From: Leuctra nigra
Lineage: Eukaryota; Arthropoda; Insecta; Plecoptera; Leuctridae
Reading direction: 5' to 3'
Length of the DNA: 64,000 bases
NCBI GenBank assembly: GCA_934045905.1
Contig: OW203766.1
Coordinates: forward strand, 16,052,309-16,116,308
Made by a program: the position numbers and the translations under genes. Under the pieces are notes generated by a model. That model saw only the letters and a list, made by a program, of their open reading frames with translations, had not been told where the DNA came from and searched no databases. Positions 1 through 11,091 of the stretch are shown here, in pieces; position 1 is the first letter of the stretch, and the number at the start of each line of letters is the position of its first letter.

Positions 1-1254
1 TCTCTTGTTATGTAGCCGGCGTACAGAGTAACGTGTGTGTAGCGGGGAAAGTCCTGGAGAGGATCGAATCTCACCGCCCACGCATTCAGAGATGTTACGA
101 CACAACTTCATCTCCACCGGACGATGTTAATTGCGCATTACTCGCTCATTAATCGCATCGACAGCACGTTCATTGTTTCACTAAAAACATTAATTTATCG
201 CTGAACTTGAGGCTGTTTACGTAATTAAACTCGTTTCATAATTAATGAATTGTTTTAATTTGACACGTTATTATGATTAACGCCACCTTAACTGTTTGTT
301 TTGATGATTTAGGCGAAATCTGTTTTGGTTACTAAGAATGTCGCAATAAAGTGGGCACCTAATCTAACAGCCGGTATTGTCGGAACATGTTTTCATATTA
401 TCCAGCTTATTTTGTAATAATAACAAGAATGTATAGTGATTGCACACCGCATCATGCTGGTAGGTACCTAGCTGGCTATTAATCAGTCAGGGAGCTGCAG
501 TTTCACTTTTATTGAGCTACTGGAACGTACCTGACATTTAAATCTGTATTACCCAGTCACATTGCAATTAAAATTCAATCCAATTCAAGCCTTACATAAT
601 ATCTTGCGTCATATTGTCACAGTTTTCGTGTATTCCTTTGGTTTTACATTTGTAACACAGTCGTTTGATGGGATTTGAACACGGTAAACAATGGCAGCAC
701 GTGTGTGCTATCAAGGAGCCAACTGACATCTATTTGGACTCTTGTCAGACGGTACAGATGGTGTGTGAGTCTGTTTGTTTTCAAGTTATCACAGTGCTGT
801 CCTATTGTTCATGTCGAGCTGTTATTCCAGCAGTGCAGAGACGGAGCCAACTCGCTCTGACATACTTGCTCGGCGGCGGCTTTTTATTCCTGCCCCGGTA
901 GAAACTGGCTTGGCGTGATCGCCGATTGATTATTTCACCTCATTCCTCGGCGACTCGGCGAGCGAGGAATGTTGGCTGGGCTTTGTGCACGGCGTGCGGG
1001 GGGGAAAGTGACAGCCCGTGTCAATGGCGACACTTCTCGCTGGTTCTTATCATAATGGCGGTTGTTACGTCAGGTTTAGGAAATCGCGTCGATAAGTCAC
1101 CATGTTCGAATGATTAGGTATCCAAGATCAGGAAATGTTTTTACCACATTTTACTGAGAGTTTGGACAAGTTGGCTGGGTCCCAGATTTGACTGCTGCTG
1201 TCCTTTATTTTGTGTTTTCCCGCAGCCTAGGCAAATGCTGGAGAGCTTCCCCAC

Positions 1255-1344
1255 TAATAGTCCACTACCATCTCTCTCCCACTGTCCGTTCTTACTGTTC
1301 TTTATCTTCCTATCATCATCATAATCATTCACCCGTCGTCATTA
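1255..1344 (-). repeat. fragment of SINE tail module
   Basis: The reverse complement matches the body module of the SINE-like elements at 2581 and 55370 (TCATCATCATAATCATTCA followed by a CGTC(A/G)CCATTAG-like stretch). It abuts the repeat starting at 1345. Confidence 0.5.
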
Positions 1345-1573
1345 GACACGGAATTTACAGCAACGAGAAATCTAGTTTTTGTTTGGAATTCCTATTTTCC
1401 ACGCTAATTTTGGCTATTTTTCTGGCACTACCTCCATTCCACCCCATAACAACAATAGAGGAGCAAAGAAAATCCACGTTTCTGAGGTGTATACAGTATT
1501 TTATTGACGTTTGTATTTTGGCGTTTGCTCTCAGGCGCTGAAAGGTCCGGTCCGAATAGAGTAATGTTGTATT
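1345..1573 (-). repeat. dispersed repeat, copy 1 (inverted relative to 22011-22234)
   Basis: About 225 bp is roughly 85-90% identical by eye to the reverse complement of 22011-22234. It runs from GACACGGAATTTACAGCAAC to CAGGCGCTGAAAGGTCC. No terminal inverted repeats or coding capacity are evident, so the class is unknown. Confidence 0.8.
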
Positions 1574-1727
1574 GTACAACAGGGCGACGACATCACAGGA
1601 AATATATATGTAAAATTACATGTCATGGCGTTAAAAATACTTTTAACTGCATAAAAGCACACAAAAATGTACTAGGTACCTAACGTAAAAAACTCCCTCG
1701 TGTAGTTTCCTGAAGAACATACTAAAT

Positions 1728-2054
1728 CAGGGGTCGGCAACCTTTTTTGATGAAGGAGCCAATTTCCCAAAAATTTATAAATTAGATAGGTAACAATGTG
1801 AGCCGCAGTAGAGGCAATCAAAATACACCAAAAATAATCAATTGAAGTACTGTAGTTTATTTTGATTTTTAGAATTTCAACAATTTAAAAGTGATTCTGG
1901 GACTCTAAAATGAACAAACTGAATCAAATAACTTTCCAATTATTGCCTCGCAGGGCTTTTTTCCGAATTTTTTAATTTTTTGATTTCAGATCCTAATTTA
2001 AATGATAAAAAGCCATTCACGAACCACCAAGGAGCCGCAGGTTGCCGACCCCTG
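1728..2054. mobile_element. hAT-type MITE with perfect 8-bp target duplication
   Basis: The 327-bp element begins CAGGGGTCGGCAACC and ends GGTTGCCGACCCCTG, the classic hAT terminus. It is flanked on both sides by TACTAAAT (1720-1727 and 2055-2062). It is non-autonomous: no transposase frame is present. Confidence 0.92.
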
Positions 2055-2580
2055 TACTAAATGATAATTGCTGCAATCGGTGCATTCTCGAAGTAATGGA
2101 GTCGAGTCGGTCTGTCGTGTTTGGGTCTGTATTCGGCGGTTCCCACGAGTGGCGAGTGAGTGGCCACGCAGCCATGACGCGAACACTTCAAGTCCATGTA
2201 CTCTGGCTGGCTGAGACATGGCGGGCACCATTACTCCGGGCGTGGCTGCTTCGCGACTCTGTTGGTTTCCACACGTCTTGCCCAATCATACGTCACAATC
2301 ATGCGGTGCACCCTACCTGATTCCATGTCCATTCGAACTAGAAGACGCTTGAAGATGTGGCTATTTCCTCTGATTGTGTTCAAGCCAGCTGTTTTCTTAC
2401 TTCCTAGACGATCAATACCTGGATGTGTGAGAATTATCATGAATTATTGTGATTAAACGAGCGGAGTGATAGCGACCATTTGTTCGTGTTATTTTCTCAT
2501 TACTCAACAAAGTGATCAACAAATTGACGGACCATTTTTACAGTAAAGATGTTTTACTTTTTTTGTCTTTTTGTCTAGAG

Positions 2581-2826
2581 GGCTTAACGTGTACTGTTCT
2601 GCAGCGAGGCTAATGGCGACGGATGAATGATTATGATGATGATTGGGAGAGGATGGTGAAGAGTGGGTAAGGATGGAAGGTGGGAAGGAGGCGGTCGTGG
2701 TCTATTAGTAGGGTACCTTCCAAGCATTTGTCTGTAACCTGAACCTCAGTCAGGAAGAACGGCCGCGGGAATCGAACCCGGGCCTCCGGAATACAAGTTC
2801 AGAGCGACCACTAGCCAACCTGTTCC
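2581..2826 (-). mobile_element. tRNA-derived SINE-like element, architecture A
   Basis: On the minus strand 2757-2826 carries a Pol III A-box-like TGGCTAGTGG and a B box GGTTCGATTCC. The adjoining 2581-2740 is the GATGAATGATTATGATGATG body module also present at 55500-55640, but there it sits in the opposite orientation relative to the tRNA-like head. Confidence 0.75.
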
Positions 2827-3884
2827 GTTGATGTTTTACTAATACCATTGTTCGTTTACCTATATTGATATCTAGCAAGATCGATGTCTTAGTTTCACCC
2901 GAAATTTTGATATCATACTATTGGATAATCTGAAAGAAAATCTGTGTTAGAAAGGTATGCCATGCATTTCGAAGATTCGTTGAGCTTTTTCCTACCTTAG
3001 GAAACGTTCAAATAAGTGCATACCTAAATTTGTTTGCACTGGAAACATGAATATTCAGAAATATGACGTATTTCTTTGAATAACATGACAACCAGGAAAT
3101 GAAGCAGAACAAAGAGTGTATTGAAGCAATTTATTATCAGTACTGATTATAAATTAAACGAGGTAAGGTCCGATCGATTCCCGGTGGCGGTGGTTCATCT
3201 CCAGGGTCACGCCCCCGTGTGCCGGAACCGGAAGTAGAATGCACTCTGGGAAGGAAGCCGGGCGGAAGTGCGGTCTTATCGCCGTTCGCCCAGCATATGT
3301 CAGGAACAGGAGCTGCAGGGTCGTCGTCTCCATTACTTGCCCACTGCTGTGACGTCACACATCAAGCGTCTCCGATGATAATTGCAGCGTGTGGGTTCAT
3401 CTCCAATGAAACGTTTATGAAACTGATTCATGAGGCAATGTTGTCGTGCGACGTGCCGCATATAGGTCAACCATTGTTCGCTCTCGTGCGGCTTCTCTCT
3501 GTCTTTATTACCACTTCCAATAGAAGTCGGCGATGAAAATTATTCGTTTAGTTGCTCGTTTCGTGGAAACGGTTTAAAACTGAGAAAACATAAGTCGACA
3601 CCGAATACATATTGCACGCACAAAAAACTTTTACTCTGAAGGTTTCTGCAGAGAACTGTTGGAAGTTTTCAACCACAGAAAGACAAAGTCTGTCGAATCT
3701 AAGGAACAACTGACTCGTGACTTTTTAGACACGGTTCTTCTGTAACAATGCGATTGTGAAGGAAGGTCGTGTAGCATTTGTCAAGTTATTTGAGGTGTAG
3801 AAGAGGTTGTGCAAATTTAGCTGCTCATTGACATGGGTTAAAAATATTAAATAACATACATTGCATACCTACCTAGTTAGGTAC

Positions 3885-4073
3885 TTCATTAAAAAGTTAA
3901 AACAATACAAACTAATGATACTGTGAACTCTTCGTGTTACAAGAACCGTTTTTTGCTATAAATAAACATGCATTACACTTGTGTTTCCCTAGTACACCTT
4001 ATTTCATTAAAAAGTTAAAACCATTTCGAACGAAAACTATGAACACTTCGTGTAAACAAGAACAGTTTTTTGC
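3885..4073. repeat. two-copy tandem duplication, about 118-bp spacing
   Basis: 3885-3956 and 4003-4073 share TTCATTAAAAAGTTAAAAC, an ACTCTTCGTGT/ACACTTCGTGT segment and AAGAAC(C/A)GTTTTTTGC. The unit is diverged and noncoding. Confidence 0.7.
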
Positions 4074-4989
4074 AAAATGTGTGTGTTATTTGTGATGTAA
4101 ACTAGAAGTGTTGAGATGAATAAGCTACATACAAGAATTTTGATTCATTACTGGATGAATCCCTATTTTTAACTAAAATATTCATTGTTCATCAACAGTT
4201 CAACATTGTTTATTGCGCAAAATGATGGAATAAAACTAAACGACTAATCGGAATTGTCGAGCATGTTTGTCATGTAGTACACTTGCCACTAGCCAGTGGG
4301 CAGTTGGTCGAGAGGGAAAATGCGGTGGTGGACGGCCGCCAAATGTCGTGAATCGCCAAGGCACATCGATCGTGTCGTGTGCACAGGTATTTGAGTACAA
4401 TACGTATGCGACCTTGCCCACGCGACTAACTGATGGTAATTATATTCAGTGAATGAACGCCGGACGAGTACTGCATTGTCTCTGCCAAGTTGTCGTGTGT
4501 CGTTGAATTTCACTCGCATTTAGTTGCCAAGATTTAGTACGGCGAATATTTGTTTCGTAGCATGACAGAAAGACGCGCGTAAAAAGCTTTGTAAGCGCTT
4601 CATAAATCAACTGAACTGAATATAGCATGTAAACTCAACATTTTGCTGATGTGCATACAGGAATAATCACTCACAATGTTTATTCATAGCTTGCACGAAC
4701 TCCTTTTGTTTTATCACTCAATGCAAAACAAAGGTAAGTTAGTGTTACCCCCGAGGATGGACATTATATCTACTTATGTTGTCACTTTGGCAGAAATGGA
4801 GGTAAATCGACGTAATTTTGTCAAGTGGGAGAGTTTCATTAGAGATTTTTCTGGAGCCTATTGCCTCGAACTGCCGAATATCACCCGAAAAGAACAGAAT
4901 GACCGATATTCTGAATGGTGCCATCAAGATGGTGTTTACAATGAGATGATGTCGACAGCGGAAAATCATCGGTTCCAAATCACAACCAA

Positions 4990-6290
4990 TGTCTTCTGAT
5001 TGGTTGAACCGTCTCGCCTCGCGACAAGCCTGTCTTCTGATTGGCTGAAACGTCTCGCCTCGCGACAAGCCTGTCTTCTGATTGGCTGAAACGTCTCGCC
5101 TCGCGACAAGCCTGTCTTCTGATTGGCTGAAACGTCTCGCCTCGCGACAAGCCGGTCTTCTGATTGGCTAAAACGTCTCGCCTCGCGCCAAGCCTGTCTT
5201 CTGATTGGCTGAAACGTCTCGCCTCGCGACAAGCCTGTCTTCTGATTGGCTGAAACGTCTCGCCTCGCGACAAGCCTGTCATCTGATTGGCTGAAACGTC
5301 TCGCCTCGCGACAAGCCTGTCTTCTGATTGGTTAAAACGTCTCGCCTCGCGACAAGCCTGTCATCTGATTGGTTGAAACGTCTCGCCTCGCGACAAGCCT
5401 GTCTTCTGATTGGCTGAACCGTCTCGCCTCGCGACAAGCCTGTCTTCTGATTGGCTGAAACGTCTCGCCTCGCGACAAGCCTGTCTTCTGATTGGCTGAA
5501 ACGTCTCGCCTCGCGACAAGCCTGTCTTCTGATTGGCTGAAACGTCTCGCCTCGCGACAAGCCTGTCTTCTGATTGGCTGAAACGTCTCGCCTCGCGTCA
5601 AGCCTGTCATCTGATTGGTTGAAACGTCTCGCTTCGCGACAAGCCTGTCTTCTGATTGGCTGAAACGTCTCGCCTCGCGACAAGCCTGTCATCTGATTGG
5701 TTGCAACGTCTCGCCTCGCGATAAGTCTGTCTTCTGATTGGCTGAAACGTCTCGCCTCGCGCCAAGCCTGTCTTCTGATTGGCTGAAACGTCTCGCCTCG
5801 CGACAAGCCTGTCTTCTGATTGGCTGAAACGTCTCGCCTCGCGACAAGCCTGTCATCTGATTGGCTGAAACGTCTCGCCTCGCGACAAGCCTGTCTTCTG
5901 ATTGGCTGAAACGTCTCGCCTCGCGACAAGCCTGTCTTCTGATTGGCTGAAACGTCTCGCCTCGCGACAAGCCTGTCATCTGATTGGCTGAAACGTCTCG
6001 CCTCGCGACAAGCCTGTCTTCTGATTGGCTGAAACGTCTCGCCTCGCGACAAGCCTGTCATCTGATTGGCTGAAACGTCTCGCCTCGCGCCAAGCCTGTC
6101 ATCTGATTGGCTGAAACGTCTCGCCTCGCGACAAGCCTGTCTTCTGATTGGCTGAAACGTCTCGCCTCGCGCCAAGCCTGTCATCTGATTGGCTGAAACG
6201 TCTCGCCTCGCGACAAACATGTCTCCTGATTGGCAGAAACGTCTCGCCTCGCGCCAAGCCTGTCATCTGATTGGCTGAATATATCGCCTC
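4990..6290. repeat. 41-bp minisatellite, 32 copies with no length change
   Basis: The unit is GTCTTCTGATTGGCTGAAAC followed by GTCTCGCCTCGCGACAAGCCT. The A of ATTGG recurs at 4999 + 41n up to 6270, which is 31 exact steps, so there are 32 copies and no net indels; a check at 5696 also falls on the grid. Copies differ only by scattered substitutions (CTTC/CATC, GGCT/GGTT, GACA/GCCA). Every unit read on the minus strand contains (A/G)GCCAATCAG or AACCAATCAG, a consensus CCAAT box. The minus strand is open in all frames because 41 is not a multiple of 3. It probably lies in Cip4 intron 1. Confidence 0.97.
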
Positions 6291-6372
6291 GACTTGAACT
6301 CACGTGTCTTGTAACGTCAACAACTCTGCTCATCAGCATGCGTGATGTGCGACGCGCGTGAGTGAATTCCCT

Positions 6373-6373
<1 letters not shown>

Positions 6374-6420
<47 letters not shown>
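6374..6420. repeat. (TG)n microsatellite
   Basis: About 23 uninterrupted TG dinucleotides lie 85 bp beyond the end of the 41-bp array. Confidence 0.97.
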
Positions 6421-6421
<1 letters not shown>

Positions 6422-6535
6422 CGGTGAAATCAATGTCAGTAGGTGATGCTCTCTCGCTCACCTCGCGCATGTGCAGGGGAAATTACATGCACTTGCATTG
6501 CATCCGTGCAACGTCGTTACAAAGAATTCCTGGAA

Positions 6536-6772
6536 TTTCCGCAGATTTTAAAAGATTTTTGAGATTTCACGAGATCTCAAGATTTCATAAGATTCCCTAG
6601 ATTTCCTGGATTTTCAAAGAATTCAATAGATTTCCAAAGATTTTGAAAGATTTCCCCAATTTATAAGCTTTTCTAAGATTTCCGAAGATTCAAAATTTAC
6701 AAAGATTTCCTAAGATTTTGTAAGATTTTTAATATTTTTGAAGAATTTCCAAAGATGTCCAAAGATTTCCAG
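6536..6772. repeat. degenerate short-period repeat built on AAGATTTCC
   Basis: Some 20 variants of (A)AGATTT(C/T)C recur at roughly 8-12-bp spacing over 235 bp. There is no coding pattern. The near-helical spacing of A/T runs may bend the DNA. Confidence 0.75.
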
Positions 6773-7114
6773 GGTACACCACGCACGACACAAACACTCG
6801 GATAGAATGCCAAGGTAAAGGTGCAGATTCATTCCCCGAGTCTCGAGTTGCTTTCTGCGGCTTTATGTAGGCTTATTAGCGTCGTTTTGTTGTCGCTGCA
6901 CAAAGACACCCTTCACTGACGAGGCGTAATTGTGAGGAATTTCGCACAAAAATCGCCTGTCACCTTGAATCAGTGACGATTTCATCTGGAAACTTGTCGC
7001 TACATCACGCCCAGATTCAACAATGACAGTGTTCGACTTACTTTTAGCCAAGGAAAGCATCAAACGCTTTCAAATTTGTTTACATCTTGTGGACAAATTT
7101 TGCAGAAACTTTAA

Positions 7115-7310
7115 GGCTGCAAACACACGGGGCGTTTTTCTTGGTCGAACAAACGGGGCATGAAAAAACACGCAACGTTTTTCCTTTGTCACGTCTGGCC
7201 GGCGTGGAAAAAAACGCCGCGTGTAAAAGCTACGTATCTTCTCGGCGTCTCGCCGGCGTTCGAACGCTTCGGCTGGGCGTGCAAAGAAAACGCCCCGTGT
7301 GTTTGCAGCC
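7115..7310. mobile_element. PIF/Harbinger-type MITE
   Basis: The 196-bp element has near-perfect inverted ends GGCTGCAAACACACGGGGCG and the matching CGCCCCGTGTGTTTGCAGCC. It is flanked by the 3-bp duplication TAA (7112-7114, 7311-7313). A TAA/TTA duplication with a GG-start end is characteristic of Tourist/Harbinger MITEs. The interior repeats the CGCCG/AAAACG theme. Confidence 0.88.
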
Positions 7311-8841
7311 TAAAGAGCTGTTTAGGGGCTTGATGAACGAATTTAATTAAATTTTAAAAAATCTAATTTTGTACAAACATTTGTCCGTTTTTCAACATTA
7401 TTTGGACGCATTTAAAATGAAGTAGGTATCTCAATTTTTGCACTAGAAACACTGTAACTCGTAACACTTCCATCAATACACTAGTAAAAAATCATTAGGG
7501 TTGAATTAACGGTGAATCAGTGATTGTAATTTTAACTAATGCAACAATATTCAATCACACAATGATCTACCCATGTTTTTTTGTGTGTAATGAAAGTTTA
7601 AAGCCTCGTTAAAACGTCTAAGTGTAACATGTTGTCCGCTGCACTAATGAGGGCCTCGGTAATTGCCCCTAATGAAATGTGCGAATGAATTTCGCCGGGT
7701 CGCCTAACTGTGCATCGCGTTCTTCGGGATCGCTCATTGGTCCGCATGCAAATTGCTGGAACACACTTCTTCCATTACACAAGGAGTTCGTGATAGAGTG
7801 ATAAGTACGGGGCCTCGTTTAGAGCACTGTTGATACAGAACTACGCACTTCTTCCTAGCTTTCTGTCCTGTCCTTTCTAACACCTTGTATAGGTAGTTTT
7901 ATTTGTTTTTTATTGCACTGCAAAAGGCCAAGGGCAGATTGTGTGATTGTTTTCTCCAGTTCACTATTCTGAATTGTAAACACGTGAATTTTGGTCACTT
8001 GTGGTTTTTGATTTGTTTTTCTAATTTTATTGGCTATAATGAGTGTTCAAACCGCATCTTATGTTGTTGGTTTTCCTATTTCTTCATATTGAACGCTATG
8101 AATTTGTAACTTTTCTTATCGGATATTTCTTTTTCTTTGGACAGTTATTCAGCCATTCGACATGCTTGAAATTGGTTAAATTCATTTGAGAATTTGTGCT
8201 GATGCGGAAACACAGAAACACAATGTGTGGAAAATCTATCTTATTGTGTAAAGTACGGACTACGGAACACCACACTGAGAAATAGATCGCTGTGACCAGA
8301 AGGGTGTCTAAAGAGTTCTCGATGAGAGCCCCGTGGCAATGTCCAGTGCGTGGTACTTTGGTCACCCCCATGTCCGGCGGGCATCTCGACGCAAGTGCAG
8401 GAATTCGGCTATGTAATTCTGCTCGTTGACCCCTCGCGCGCGGCTCCACTGACCCAGTTGTGTGGTCCAGACCGTGATGCTGCGCGACCATCTCTCTGCC
8501 GCACCTGACTCGTACGTGGTCTTCCGATTGCTTCCCAGGAGATCTCGCACGCATCTTTCAAATTACTACCGAAGCAGTGATTTATTACGCTGACGTTTTT
8601 CGTTTCGGAATTGTTTTATCCTATAATTCCGCGCCCATTGCGTCCAGATTGGTTGGCGGCGTGGAAGAAGGGTGCATAAATTACAGGTGGACGTGTGGTT
8701 TGTAGAAACACCCTTGCATTGAGCTGAGATTACGTCCGTCACCTGTGCTCGTTGTTCGTCGTCATAATGCCACGCACACGTGCTTGCTTAGGAGAATTGT
8801 ACACGGCACAGGTTGACTGACTGGAAATTAAGCAAAGTATT

Positions 8842-8866
8842 GGGGGGGGGGGGGGGGGGGGGGGGG
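8842..8866. repeat. 25-bp poly-G tract
   Basis: An uninterrupted G run. It is one of about ten long G or C runs in the window. Confidence 0.97.
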
Positions 8867-10539
8867 AAATAAAAAAGATCATTGACAAAAAGGGGAGATA
8901 TCACAATAATCAATTGTGATTTTGGAAAATTGGTGAGACTAACTGGTATTTTAGAAGGATACGTTGATAATGACGATTTGTAAAAAAAATCGGCCCACAT
9001 TGAAAAATAAAAATATCGAAAAAATAATGTAAAATAAAAAACCGTTTTTTGAAAATAAACAACAGTCAAATCTGTTACTAATTTTTTGAAGACACTTAAA
9101 AGGCGAGTTGAGCTAACTTTTAGTAATATTTTATGCTAGATTATTGAAAATGTTACAAATTTCATGCCACTTGAACACATTGCCATCAGTCATTAAACAA
9201 ATTTCTCAAAGATACCTGAAAAAATAGCTTATTTAAAAATAATGTCATGCAATTTAATACTTAATCAGGTAACCCAGTGTCCAAACGACCGTCGTCAGTC
9301 TGTTGTTCTGTCCGACACGTACTATTTGCCCAGCTGTGACAAAAGTGTTCGCTAGCCGCTGCATATGTCACGCACAGCTGCCACTCGGCCAGGTGTCGGA
9401 GAGATCAGCGCAGCATCGCGATAGAACTTGACCTCCAGCGGTCGTGAACCCAGGACCTATCGCTTTCAGATCAGTCGCATGTGTCGATAGCATTCATTCG
9501 GTAGTTAGCACGGCGCGTCAAATTAAATGGCACACTCTTATGGGAAAGTCTAAACATTGACTAAACATTTCTAATCCTGCAGACATGAAAGCAGATGATG
9601 TTTGAACTTGTACCGCCATCAGTGTATAATTAATGGGATTTTTTTAAAACGTAATCTGGTTTTTATTTAAATCGATTTTTTTTTCTTCGGGTCTTATAAA
9701 TTAACATAGATTAAAATAAACAAAATTAGTGTCATAGAGGAGCGAATATTTGTGACACACTTGTAGTTAAGTAGGTACACTCTTAAGCAATGTTCTTTGC
9801 CAATCGATCCATATTATTATCAATGAAATGAGAGTGAGCTCATCTACTAGAGCTAGATGCGACTTAGCATTACTTCTAAAGGTGTTATCAAATCATTTTC
9901 AGACAATCTGAATTCTTCAAATATCGTTTATCCTTTGTTGAGTGTACACTTTGAAGGTGTGACTGCTTTTTTTATGCCAGCTTAATTTGGTAAAAAGTCT
10001 CTAGGAATATCGACTCAACAGTGCGCCATTTTGCCTTTTGATTGAGTGTGAACGGATGGAACGAAACTATAGGTAGATTGCAAACTACAAATGCAGTTAA
10101 ATTTTGTCAATAATGTAATTAATTTCTGTCCCCAACACTCTATCGACACTATTGTCGACATGTGAATGTGTTCCCCGACGTGTTGTCGATCAACTCGACG
10201 AATGACAGACGATCGCTGGTGTTGATTTGGATATTGATACTGCCCGTGAGAGAGCTATCGTGTGTGCGAGTATCGAGATCTAGTAAATCATCCGCTGCAA
10301 TCGGATCTCGTCTCCTTGCACAACCTCGTGGTCCACGCAACGTTGATCTCTGGCCCAGAATCCCGCGTCTCGTTGCTCAACCTGTCGTCGCGATCGAGAT
10401 GAAAACTGCACGACTATTGTGTGATGGGGAACAGGGTGAACAACTTTTAGATCGCTCGAGAGGAGACAACGATAATGACAGTTGCAGCTTTGATTAAAAT
10501 AGTCAGGGTTTGGTAAACATCGACATGAGGATGTTCCTG

Positions 10540-10662
10540 GTGATTTCCAACTTTCACGCTCTAGAACTTTATAATTCCCGATTCCACTGGAATCCGATTC
10601 CATGCAATGATAATCCTTATGGCCGTGACCGGATTCCATCAGGAAACATTCTGGAATAGACC
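10540..10662. repeat. degenerate MITE-like repeat related to 44306-44412
   Basis: It shares an ATCCTTATGGC(C/T)GTGA core and a TTCT(A/G)GAATAG end with the inverted-repeat element at 44306. Its own left end is only weakly matched. Confidence 0.45.
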
Positions 10663-10975
10663 TCCATGTAACGCGGTAGGGACATACCCAAGCGTCGATC
10701 AAATAAAATAAAAAACAGAATGAAGCTTTCACGATTTCGGATACTATTTTCTCATGCCTTTTAATCACCCTCTAGAAATCCATCACTTTATTGACGTCAC
10801 GTCAAGAAAGATGTCAAATGTCACGAGATCGTTGAATAGCAATTATGGAACCTTGTTTCTTATGATGTTTACTTTTTTCATCGTCGCGAATTAGCCTACT
10901 TCGGGCCATGGCTTTGGGTTGCGACGTCTACCATCTGACAGGGTGTTTGACTTGTGTTCTTCTCTCTTGTTCCAG

Positions 10976-11091
10976 GACCAGTATGAGAACCTGTCGCTCC
11001 ACACGCAGAAGGGGATCGACTTCCTGGAGAAGTACGGCCACTTCATCCGGGACCGATGTGCCATCGAGATGGAGTACGCCGGCAAGCTCAG
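10976..11091 (+). CDS. Cip4: Cip4 exon: start of F-BAR domain
   Basis: An acceptor TTCCAG precedes [20 protein letters not shown] and the following [18 protein letters not shown]. The donor is AG|GTGAGC and the exon ends in phase 2. The protein starts mid-domain, so an upstream exon is required. Confidence 0.95.

Larger units (their letters stand above)
1..10975 (+). other. probable intron 1 of Cip4 (5' part outside window)
   Basis: The first visible exon opens inside the F-BAR domain, so a start exon must lie upstream. Stretches 1-1254, 2063-2580, 2827-3884, 4076-4989, 6773-7111 and 7314-10530 contain no recognisable coding exon, RNA or clear repeat apart from items listed separately. The short ORFs there have no recognisable motif. 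Confidence 0.6.

Noticed and set aside
5279..6220. 313-codon minus-strand ORF as a real protein gene
   Set aside because: It is fully explained by the stop-free 41-bp satellite, and equivalent overlapping frames exist; no upstream gene signals.
4990..6290. CRISPR array
   Set aside because: The units are contiguous 41-bp copies with no unique spacers, in an intron-bearing eukaryotic gene.
8096..8554. 152-codon minus-strand ORF
   Set aside because: No family resemblance and mixed composition; likely a chance frame in the intron.
1..10975. First coding exon of Cip4 (expected MSWG start)
   Set aside because: I searched by eye for ATG-(Ser)-TGG-GG followed by a donor and found none; it probably lies upstream of the window.
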